Positions 37,992 to 43,761 of a stretch of DNA of 43,761 nt are shown here, in pieces; position 1 is the stretch's first letter, and every line of letters begins with the position of its first letter. The translations under genes were made by a program, and so were the position numbers. The DNA is taken from IMG/VR virus record IMGVR_UViG_3300034631_000071, positions 1 through 43,761 of that record; one strand, given 5' to 3'. The notes beneath the pieces are model-generated. The model searched no databases. It was given only the letters and a program-made list of their open reading frames with translations, and was not told where the DNA came from. The DNA is from a virus.

Positions 37992-38391
37992 GGCCCACAA
38001 CATCCACCTCCGCGGCGACACCCAGCGCGCCTACGCCAAGCGCTGCATCGACCAGGCACCGCTTGGCTGGGTGGTCAAGATCGCAGCCGAGACGCGACGG
38101 GACGCACAGAACCGCCGCATGTGGCCGATGATCGCTGACATTCAGGCACAGGTGCCCGGCATGGCCGGGTTCAGCGCGGAGGACATCAAGCTGCGCTTCC
38201 TGAACGCGCTTGGCGTCGAGATGCGGTTCCTCCCTGCCTTGGAAGGGGCGGGGATGTTCCCGGTCGGCCAGCGCTCCTCAACCCTCACTGTCGATCAGTT
38301 CAGCGGCCTTATCGAGCTACTGTTCGCCTACGGGGCGAAGCACTCGGTGCGCTGGTCCGATCCCACCATCCAGCGGGAGATCGCCGCATGA
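37984..38391 (+). CDS. ninB: NinB-family recombination protein
   Basis: 135 residues against 146 in lambda NinB (Orf). LGWVVKIAAETRRDAQNRRMWPMIADIQAQV (about 22-52) is the family signature, and the C-terminal VDQFSGLIELLFAYGAKHSVRWSDP fits too. NinB-type proteins load annealing proteins on SSB-coated DNA and can replace RecFOR. Its place beside a Rad52-like protein is consistent with that. Confidence 0.88.
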   Translation: MDKAHNIHLRGDTQRAYAKRCIDQAPLGWVVKIAAETRRDAQNRRMWPMIADIQAQVPGMAGFSAEDIKLRFLNALGVEMRFLPALEGAGMFPVGQRSSTLTVDQFSGLIELLFAYGAKHSVRWSDPTIQREIAA

Positions 38392-39437
38392 CACACGACA
38401 TTCCCTCACAGCAGGTAGAGGTGGAGCGGCTGACCGACCGCATCGCCCGCCGGATCGAAAGTCACGATCGTTTCGATTGCAAAAGCGGCGACACCTACAC
38501 GGCTGCGGCGCGGGCAATCGCTGAAGATGTGGTCTCGGCTCTGACGCCCAAGCCCGAGGGGGAGACGGTCACGGATGACGGGGTGGACGAATACATGACC
38601 GTCACGCTTTCGCGGGATGGGACGGTTACCTCGCACAATGCTTACGAAGCCGACTTCGATGAGATGGTGCGGGCCACCCAGACGATCGTCGACGCACTGA
38701 CGAAGCGGCTAAGCGACCGAAGGTATTGTCCCTACTCGCACGGCTCGGTGCTGCGGGATGCCTCTCCCAAGCCTACTACCGTGACGGTCCCGGCCGGAAT
38801 GAAGGCATGGCATGGCGGGGACGCTGCGCCTGATGATTGGGATGGTGGCCCGCTTCTGCTGCGCAACGGCGAATGGGACAACGGGCAGGCCGGTAACGAC
38901 TGGCGCCACACCGAACTTACGGTCGAGGACAGCGATAGCGACATCATCGCCTACACCCCCAAGCCTACTACCGTAGAAGCATCGGGGATGGTGGAGCGGG
39001 CTAGGCTCGCCGGTTTGGAAGAAGCCGCGTTGATCGCTCAGACCTTCGGCGTGCCGGGTGGTCATGTTGCCGACACCGCGCGGGAAGTCGCAAAAGCAAT
39101 CCGTCGTCGCGCATCTCTTCCCGCATCACCGGGAACCTTGGAGCGGCGCGGCGAGATGCGATCCGTTGCGCGGATCGTCAACGTGGCCCGAGCGATCGGC
39201 GCGCAGGCGGGCGTGGGCGGGCGCGAGACGGCGGGCGCTATCGTCTCCTATCTCGCCACCAGCGCCGACGAAATCGGCCCATTCATGGACGGCAAGCTGT
39301 CCCCGCTCGACTTCAAGGGCGACTGGATGCGTGGCGGATGCCTGTCGTGGCACGCGGCGAACGGCAAAGTCGTGCATCCCGAAGACCTCGCATCCCTCTC
39401 CGCATCTTCTCCTTCATCTGAACAGGGGAGGGGATGA
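38388..39437 (+). CDS. Modular early protein with PKPTTV linkers
   Basis: 349 residues. Three segments are joined by Pro-rich links: TPKPEGETVT (about 52), SPKPTTVTV (about 126) and TPKPTTVEA (about 190). The first segment is helical, the second contains GMKAWHGGDAAPDDWDGGPLLLRNGEWD, and the last is helical, ending in a disordered Ser-rich tail. The second and third links are encoded by an identical 17-base repeat in frame. It looks assembled from small phage domains. No catalytic motif is evident. Confidence 0.5.
   Translation: MTHDIPSQQVEVERLTDRIARRIESHDRFDCKSGDTYTAAARAIAEDVVSALTPKPEGETVTDDGVDEYMTVTLSRDGTVTSHNAYEADFDEMVRATQTIVDALTKRLSDRRYCPYSHGSVLRDASPKPTTVTVPAGMKAWHGGDAAPDDWDGGPLLLRNGEWDNGQAGNDWRHTELTVEDSDSDIIAYTPKPTTVEASGMVERARLAGLEEAALIAQTFGVPGGHVADTAREVAKAIRRRASLPASPGTLERRGEMRSVARIVNVARAIGAQAGVGGRETAGAIVSYLATSADEIGPFMDGKLSPLDFKGDWMRGGCLSWHAANGKVVHPEDLASLSASSPSSEQGRG
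38766..38974 (+). repeat. 17-bp direct repeat pair inside the modular gene
   Basis: CCCAAGCCTACTACCGT occurs at 38766-38782 and 38958-38974, 192 bases apart, exactly 64 codons. Recombination between the copies would remove one segment and keep the frame. Confidence 0.85.
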
Positions 39438-39559
39438 TGGGCGACAAGTATTTGCGGGCGAATGGCTTCGCCACCACGCTTTCGTCCCTTCGGGATCGAG
39501 CCTGCTTCGCAGTCTCGCCGCTTCGCGCTTCAATCGTTTTCGCAGGAGATGTCCGATGA
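39434..39559 (+). CDS. 41-residue hypothetical peptide
   Basis: Starts in an ATGA overlap with the modular gene and ends in an ATGA overlap with the next gene, preceded by AGGGGAGGGG. The peptide MMGDKYLRANGFATTLSSLRDRACFA and its tail show no motif. The evidence for translation is the coupling on both sides. Confidence 0.4.
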   Translation: MMGDKYLRANGFATTLSSLRDRACFAVSPLRASIVFAGDVR

Positions 39560-39810
39560 TTGACGTGTCCAACGATGCTTATCTTGCTCGCGCGGCTATC
39601 GTGGAGGCGTGTGCTTTCCTGCAAGCTGCGCACGTCCGGATGAAGCCGCGCGTGTTCCCGGACGGAACCGCTTGGTGCTGCCTGTACGGCGACAACTTGC
39701 AGGAGGGTGTAGCCGGCTTCGGCGACACGCCCGCGCAGGCTTGCTCCGCTTTCGACCTCGCGTGGGACGCCGAGCGGACCCCCACCGCTGCTTTGGAGAG
39801 CCGCGCATGA
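39556..39810 (+). CDS. Small hypothetical protein
   Basis: 84 residues, ATGA-coupled on both sides. AFLQAAHVRMKPRVFPDGTAWCCLYGDNLQEGVAGFGDTPAQACSAFDLAWDAE resembles the single-domain phage proteins that end in a HicB-like or dsRBD-like alpha/beta fold (GxTPxxAxxxFxxAW). No partner toxin is seen beside it, so a regulatory role is not claimed. Confidence 0.5.
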   Translation: MIDVSNDAYLARAAIVEACAFLQAAHVRMKPRVFPDGTAWCCLYGDNLQEGVAGFGDTPAQACSAFDLAWDAERTPTAALESRA

Positions 39811-40382
39811 GGTATTTTATCGACTGCGAGTTCGACGGTCACAACGGTCCGCTGTTGAGCATCGCTGTGGTGCCCGAGGAAGGCGACAGCATCCATATCG
39901 AGACGCTGGCGACTGACAGCGCGCGCGATCCGTGGGTGATCGAGAACGTCGTCTCGCGAATGGACCAGCATGAAGCGGAGACGATGGCGATCGTGACCAC
40001 GAATGAGGTTGGTCGCGAATTGCGGAACTTCCTCCGCGACGACATTGCCCCCGTCATCGTCGCCGACAGTCCCGTGGATATTGGACGCTTCTGCGCGGCG
40101 ATCATGACGAGTGAGCAGGGCGGGTACGAGCCTAACGAATGGTCGCGCCTGAGTTTTGAGGTGCACGATGTGGACTGCTACCCGACCATGCTCCCCGGCG
40201 CTGTTCAGCACAACGCTTGGTGGGATGCCATGGCGCTGCGCGATCGGCTCACCCGCGATAGCGATGAGCAGCCGCAGGCCGAAGACCCGAAGGGGCTGAG
40301 TGGCGAAGCCATGCCAGCGCGGGCCGCTGAAGGCGGCATCGCCCAACCCTCGGCGCCACAATCATCGGGAGCACACAAATGA
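39807..40382 (+). CDS. DEDDh-type 3'-5' exonuclease
   Basis: 191 residues from the ATG at 39807. MRYFIDCEFDG gives Asp6 and Glu8. VIVADSPVDIGRF supplies the third acid (Asp87 or Asp91). QHNAWWDAMALRD gives His135 and Asp140, the DEDDh set of RNase H-like exonucleases. The C-terminal 40 residues are disordered and Pro/Ala-rich. It would trim DNA or RNA ends during phage recombination or replication. Confidence 0.78.
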   Translation: MRYFIDCEFDGHNGPLLSIAVVPEEGDSIHIETLATDSARDPWVIENVVSRMDQHEAETMAIVTTNEVGRELRNFLRDDIAPVIVADSPVDIGRFCAAIMTSEQGGYEPNEWSRLSFEVHDVDCYPTMLPGAVQHNAWWDAMALRDRLTRDSDEQPQAEDPKGLSGEAMPARAAEGGIAQPSAPQSSGAHK

Positions 40383-40720
40383 CGAAAGAGCCCGTTGAGG
40401 TGATCCAGGAGGATCGCAACGCTGCCGTGCGGCTGCTTGAAGCGGGCGGGCAGGACTGGCAAGCCAAGGAGATCCGCCTGCAACAGGCCGACCACTGGCC
40501 GATCGTCCAAGCTCTCGCCCGTCACCGCCTCTCTCACTCCGCAGAGAAACAGGCGTTGATCGAGGCGCTGCGCAAGGTGGTCGCTGGCTTCCGTGAAAGC
40601 CTGACCAACGGCGAGCGCAATCGGGAGACGCACCTGACGATCAATCACGACGAGCTTCGTGCGCTGGTCGAAGACGCCCGCTCCACCCTTCTCTCGATGA
40701 GGAACAACGGCAATGTCTGA
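40379..40720 (+). CDS. Small helical hypothetical protein
   Basis: 113 residues, ATGA-coupled to the exonuclease. Helical, with IRLQQADHWPIVQALARHRLSHSAEKQALIEALRKVVAGFRE in the centre and a C-terminal helix. No family is recognised. It may serve a DNA-related early function, given the neighbours. Confidence 0.5.
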   Translation: MTKEPVEVIQEDRNAAVRLLEAGGQDWQAKEIRLQQADHWPIVQALARHRLSHSAEKQALIEALRKVVAGFRESLTNGERNRETHLTINHDELRALVEDARSTLLSMRNNGNV

Positions 40721-41042
40721 GACCACTCTCACCGACGGTTCGCCCGTCACGTCCGACCACCGCGACATCATCGACAATGGCCCGCGCAAGGGGCAGCAGA
40801 AGGGCTACGTTGTGCTTTCCGAGGCGGAGCGCGCCAAGGGCTTCGTTCGCCCCGTCCGTCGCTCCTACGTCCATGAGAAGTGCGGCGTCGTCACGACGAT
40901 GGGGCAGTCGCTGGCTGAGACCTACGCGCGGGACCCGTTCTTCTACAGCGGCACGTTCTGCTGCGGCTGCGGCACGCACTTCCCGGTCGGCGAAGACGGC
41001 GAGTTCCTGTGGGACGGCAGCAGCGAGAAGGTCGGATCATGA
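40713..41042 (+). CDS. Zinc-ribbon-like hypothetical protein
   Basis: 109 residues. HEKCGVVTTMGQSLAETYARDPFFYSGTFCCGCGTHFPVGEDGEFLW holds Cys near position 57 and CCGC near 83, enough for a zinc site around a small beta domain. Short phage proteins ending in TFCxxCxxHFPVxxFxW are common, but I know no established function. Coupled by overlap on both sides. Confidence 0.55.
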   Translation: MSETTLTDGSPVTSDHRDIIDNGPRKGQQKGYVVLSEAERAKGFVRPVRRSYVHEKCGVVTTMGQSLAETYARDPFFYSGTFCCGCGTHFPVGEDGEFLWDGSSEKVGS

Positions 41043-41242
41043 AGGCCGGGATCGCGGTCGATAACTGGAAGCTGCCCGTTTTCCGCGAGCGGCTGACCGG
41101 CGCCGGCTACACCTACACCGATGGCGGCGCGCTCACGCACGACACCACGATCCTGACCGTCGAGACGCACGACATGCTCGCGCTGAAGAAGGTGATCGAA
41201 GGATGCCAGGCCGAGTGCCGGAAGCAGGGACCCCGCCCATGA
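41039..41242 (+). CDS. Small hypothetical protein
   Basis: 67 residues. MKAGIAVDNWKLPVFRERLTGAGYTYTDGGALTHDTTILTVETHDMLALKKVIEGCQAEC is a neat beta-alpha-beta unit, and similar small proteins occur in many phages. ATGA-coupled on both sides. No function assigned. Confidence 0.5.
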   Translation: MKAGIAVDNWKLPVFRERLTGAGYTYTDGGALTHDTTILTVETHDMLALKKVIEGCQAECRKQGPRP

Positions 41243-41508
41243 CCTCCTCCACAGTAGCGGGTATCGACCTGATGGAACTGGCGGGCCAAATGGGTCCGAG
41301 CGAAACCGACTTCCTGGATCGGGTGTGCGACGGGCGTAAGCTGGGGCTTGCCGATCGTCATGAGGACCGCGCGCGCCAGTGGTGCCGCCGCAAGGGGCTG
41401 GCGAAGGTCGTCATGAACCCCCGCCGCTGGATAGCAACTCCGCTCGGCCTCGCCGTCAGAGACGCCCTTCGCGCAAGGGCCTCCCTTATTGAGGAGGAAC
41501 GGTCGTGA
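41239..41508 (+). CDS. Small hypothetical protein, HTH-like
   Basis: 89 residues. ETDFLDRVCDGRKLGLADRHEDRARQWCRRKGLAKVVMNPRRWIATPLGLAVRDALR looks like a winged-helix-type arrangement (recognition stretch DRARQWCRRKGL, wing NPRRWIATPLG). It could bind DNA, perhaps in integration or excision control. The start at 41239 overlaps the previous stop. Confidence 0.5.
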   Translation: MTSSTVAGIDLMELAGQMGPSETDFLDRVCDGRKLGLADRHEDRARQWCRRKGLAKVVMNPRRWIATPLGLAVRDALRARASLIEEERS

Positions 41509-41807
41509 CGGACGTAGCACAGATCGTGGCGGGGTGGCGGGACATTGCGACTGCGCCTAAAGACCGGACCCGGATATTGGTCCAGCTGCGCGATCCTCTA
41601 CCCGTCGAAGGTAGACCGGACCTTGAACGCTGGCACGGCATTCCGTTCGTTGCCCAGCACAACGGGGTAGAGGCTGACGGCTTCGACATCGGCTGGCAGT
41701 TCGCGGCACCGGTCGGCCAAGGGGGGTTTCCTGACAGCTGGATGGCTGGGTGGATGCCCCTGCCTCCGCCCCTTCTATCCAAGGAGGAAGAGAGCGCCGA
41801 TGCGTGA
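41505..41807 (+). CDS. DUF551-like phage protein
   Basis: 100 residues, GTG start with GAGGAACG upstream. WRDIATAPKDRTRILVQLRD near the start and GFPDSWMAGWMPLPPP near the end are the hallmarks of DUF551 proteins, found in many temperate phages and of unknown role. Confidence 0.75.
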   Translation: MTDVAQIVAGWRDIATAPKDRTRILVQLRDPLPVEGRPDLERWHGIPFVAQHNGVEADGFDIGWQFAAPVGQGGFPDSWMAGWMPLPPPLLSKEEESADA

Positions 41808-42012
41808 GGAGGAGGTCCGCGACCTGATCCTGCGGCGAGCCGCGCGCTACGCTAATCGCAAGGGATCCACCGGCGTCACTGCATGGGGCAAGGCGCACGG
41901 CGTATCCCGCTCGCACTTGTCGGAGTTCATGGCCGGGAAGCGCGGTCCGACCAGTGATGTGCTTGACACCCTCAACCTCGAATGGCGGATCGTCCGCAAG
42001 AGGCCCGCATGA
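41800..42012 (+). CDS. Small HTH DNA-binding protein, candidate excisionase or regulator
   Basis: 70 residues. GVTAWGKAHGVSRSHLSEFMAGKRGPTSDVLDTLNLEW is a Cro-type HTH with the turn at HGVSR and recognition helix SHLSEFMAG. Its place three genes before the integrase makes it a candidate recombination directionality factor or a second repressor. Sequence alone does not decide. Confidence 0.6.
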   Translation: MREEEVRDLILRRAARYANRKGSTGVTAWGKAHGVSRSHLSEFMAGKRGPTSDVLDTLNLEWRIVRKRPA

Positions 42013-42377
42013 TCGCTGACCAGCCCCCGCCCATCATCTGCACCGTGGTGTCGGTCTACGACGCCGATGGCCCCATCCACTGCGCCAACGGCGAGAAGAT
42101 CCGCGTCGCCGGCGTGAATAGCCGAGAGGTGGACGGCACCTGTCGCAGCAACGCCCCTTGCCCCGTGATGCGCCATGAGCAGGCCAAGCCGATCGCCGAG
42201 CGCCTGGTGCTGCGCAAGACGCTGACGTGCCAGCCGGTGGGGACGAGCTACCGACGTGTGGTCGCCCGCTGCACCTTGCCCGATGGCAGGTCCTTGTCGT
42301 GCGCATTGATTGCCGCAGGAGCCGCTACCCGCTGGGATAGCTGGTGGCGGCGCTATGGAATGGGGGTTTGCCGATGA
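42009..42377 (+). CDS. Staphylococcal-nuclease-like protein
   Basis: 122 residues. VVSVYDADGPIHCANGEKIRVAGVNSREVDG (about 13-43) follows the SNase OB-fold pattern with Asp18/Asp20, Arg32 and Glu40. YRRVVARCTLPDGRSLSCALIAAGAA carries the second Arg region and the strand ahead of the last helix. Eight cysteines are unusual for the family and suggest disulphides or metal. There is no signal peptide. A phosphodiesterase role is likely but the short C-terminus leaves doubt. Confidence 0.65.
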   Translation: MIADQPPPIICTVVSVYDADGPIHCANGEKIRVAGVNSREVDGTCRSNAPCPVMRHEQAKPIAERLVLRKTLTCQPVGTSYRRVVARCTLPDGRSLSCALIAAGAATRWDSWWRRYGMGVCR

Positions 42378-42667
42378 CGTATATGTCCGCGGTCGCCCGA
42401 AAGTACCGTCGCGCGCTGCGCAACGAGACGGGCGTCCACTTCACACACGACGAGTTGCGAGCCTTCGCCGAATGGGGCGCGCTCGAAATCGCCAGCCATG
42501 CGGAAAATCAGGAACTATGTCCCGTAAATCAGTCGAGCCGTACCGCGTCGGCGACTTCTGGCTCAGCACGCGGCGAGACGGCAAGTCGCCCGGCATCTGG
42601 CAGATCACCCGCTACTCAGAGGCCTCTCGGTGCGACGTTTATCGAAGCGCTCGCACTCGGGACCTAG
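42374..42667 (+). CDS. Small ORF overlapping the integrase start
   Basis: 97 residues, ATGA-coupled to the SNase-like gene. Residues 1-48 (VARKYRRALRNETGVHFTHDELRAFAEWGALEIASHAENQELC) look like a real helical domain. From about residue 48 the frame runs inside the integrase gene for 151 bases and becomes Ser/Ala/Thr-rich without order. The gene may have been truncated and its end replaced when the integrase module was joined. Confidence 0.4.
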   Translation: MTYMSAVARKYRRALRNETGVHFTHDELRAFAEWGALEIASHAENQELCPVNQSSRTASATSGSARGETASRPASGRSPATQRPLGATFIEALALGT

Positions 42668-43761
42668 AGGTCGCCAAGGAGAAGCTTCACGCCCACGTCG
42701 AGAAGGAGCGGTCGAAGAAACCGCAGACAGCCGAGGAGGCGCTGATCGTGCCGCAGCTCAACCTCTACTGGAAGGAGCATGGCGAGAACACCCGCAAGCC
42801 GGGCACGATCGCCACCAGCCTCCGCGCCTTCATCGGCTTCCTGATGCAGGACGAGCTAGGCCCCGCCGCCACGGTCAGCAGCTTGCGGCCGGTCGCCTTT
42901 GCCCGCTTCCGCAACTGGCGGATGAAGCCGCACAGTTTCACCGTGCCGTGGGGCGGCAAGCCGATGGTGGTGGAGAGCGACGGGGTGCGCGGCGAGACTG
43001 TCCAGCGCAACCTTGATGACGTGCGCGCCGCTCTCAATCACGCGGCAGCCAACGGGCGCATCCCCTATGCGCCGAAAGTGCCGTCAGTGCCGACGACGAT
43101 GCGATCCCCTGCCAGGGACGTGCGCGTATCTCTGGAGGATCTAGGCGCCATGATCGGCTTTGCGTCGTCCGAGACGCTGACCGCGGGCGATCCTCTACCA
43201 GCCGACGAGGATTTCACCCGCTGGCTGTGGCTGATGATCGCGACCGGCTGCCGGCCGGAAGCGGCGATGGCCTTCGATCCGCGCGCGCAATGGCGGGGCG
43301 AGTTTATCGAGTTGCACCCGCCGTCACAGCCAAGGACGAAGAAACGAAACCCGGTGGTGCCGACGATCGAGCCGTTCAAGCCGATCCTTGAGGCATGGCG
43401 AGGGAGCAACAGCACGGCGGTGAAATCCCGGCGCACTGCATGGCGGACCATGCGCCGCGCGCTGGATCTTCCCGCTGACGTGATCCCGAAGACGATCCGC
43501 CACACCGTCGCGACCGAGCTTCGCAGCATGAACGTGCCGGGAGAGCAGGTTTCCGGCTTGCTGGGGCACCGCGCCATGCACCGGACGACCGAGGTCTACG
43601 CCAAGTACGATCCGGCCTATCTCCGCGAAGCGAAGGCGGCGCTGACCACCATTTTCGAGACGGTCCAGCGACACGCCAAAACATGGCTCGCGGACCACTC
43701 GCGGACCAAAGTAGGAAATGGTCGCGTGATAGTCGTTGCCCGCGAAAGCGGGAAAGTGTAG
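42517..43761 (+). CDS. int: Tyrosine-recombinase integrase
   Basis: 414 residues from the ATG at 42517, AGGA six bases upstream; a longer frame from 42310 overlaps the SNase-like gene. An N-terminal arm-binding-like region is followed by a core-binding domain (about 75-190) and the catalytic domain. Arg246 sits in ATGCRPEAA. Box II reads PKTIRHT with Lys325 where His is usual and Arg328. Then come LGHR (His351) and the nucleophile Tyr361 in TEVYAKYDPAY. It recombines attP with the tRNA-Val 3' end. The window ends at its stop codon. Confidence 0.93.
   Translation: MSRKSVEPYRVGDFWLSTRRDGKSPGIWQITRYSEASRCDVYRSARTRDLEVAKEKLHAHVEKERSKKPQTAEEALIVPQLNLYWKEHGENTRKPGTIATSLRAFIGFLMQDELGPAATVSSLRPVAFARFRNWRMKPHSFTVPWGGKPMVVESDGVRGETVQRNLDDVRAALNHAAANGRIPYAPKVPSVPTTMRSPARDVRVSLEDLGAMIGFASSETLTAGDPLPADEDFTRWLWLMIATGCRPEAAMAFDPRAQWRGEFIELHPPSQPRTKKRNPVVPTIEPFKPILEAWRGSNSTAVKSRRTAWRTMRRALDLPADVIPKTIRHTVATELRSMNVPGEQVSGLLGHRAMHRTTEVYAKYDPAYLREAKAALTTIFETVQRHAKTWLADHSRTKVGNGRVIVVARESGKV

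Noticed and set aside
39556-39810. HicB-like antitoxin of a toxin-antitoxin pair
   Set aside because: Only a loose alpha/beta resemblance and no HicA-like toxin beside it.
1-43761. CRISPR arrays, insertion sequences, rRNA genes
   Set aside because: No regularly spaced repeats, no transposase frames with terminal inverted repeats and no rRNA-like sequence were seen.

Overview
The window holds an almost complete, apparently intact P22-like short-tailed (podovirus-type) temperate prophage. It sits in a tRNA-Val gene of a GC-rich alphaproteobacterium, most likely a sphingomonad. The host guess rests on high GC and on a cargo protein ending in a PEPxxWA-type PEP-CTERM sorting signal, a form typical of Sphingomonadaceae. 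The phage class rests on recognisable P22-type portal, scaffold, coat, gp4, gp10, ejection proteins and tailspike head-binding domain.

Layout: bases 1-25 look like host flank. Bases 26-75 carry the 3' part of a tRNA-Val(UAC) gene on the minus strand, the left attachment site. The tyrosine integrase ends at the last base of the window, so the other attachment site and the intact tRNA should lie just beyond 43761. Next to attL are five small plus-strand genes (134-1614), including a tRNA-guanine-transglycosylase-like protein and a PD-(D/E)XK nuclease. From 1589 to 34369 nearly all genes are on the minus strand and read leftward from the immunity region. Listed by coordinate, these are: lysis (1589-3260), tailspike and adaptors (3301-6704), ejection proteins (6697-11734), gp10/gp4 head-completion proteins (11829-14154), a block of large surface-polysaccharide-directed proteins (14828-21256), coat, scaffold, portal and terminase (21323-28144), small genes and a replication initiator with an internal origin-like iteron cluster (28137-29917), an orphan C5-cytosine methyltransferase (29914-31464), and early regulators (31464-34369). 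Two genes oppose this block: cI, and a secreted PEP-CTERM protein at 14220-14840.

The switch is compact. A Cro-like gene reads left and a LexA-type cI repressor reads right. Four 17-bp operators (GTACC-N7-GGTAC) lie in two pairs, one on each side of cI. Rightward from 35135 runs a tightly overlapping operon of small early genes with a recombination module (Rad52-like annealing protein, HNH-type protein, NinB, DEDD exonuclease), a staphylococcal-nuclease-like protein and the integrase. In the circular phage genome this rightward unit would read through attP into the genes at 134-1614. Integration therefore cuts them off from their phage promoter.

Most genes are coupled by ATGA or TGATG overlaps. 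I see no frameshifted structural gene. I could not identify an antiterminator, an excisionase (the HTH protein at 41800-42012 is a candidate), a helicase or a primase. All functional calls come from reading translated sequence and motifs, without database searches.
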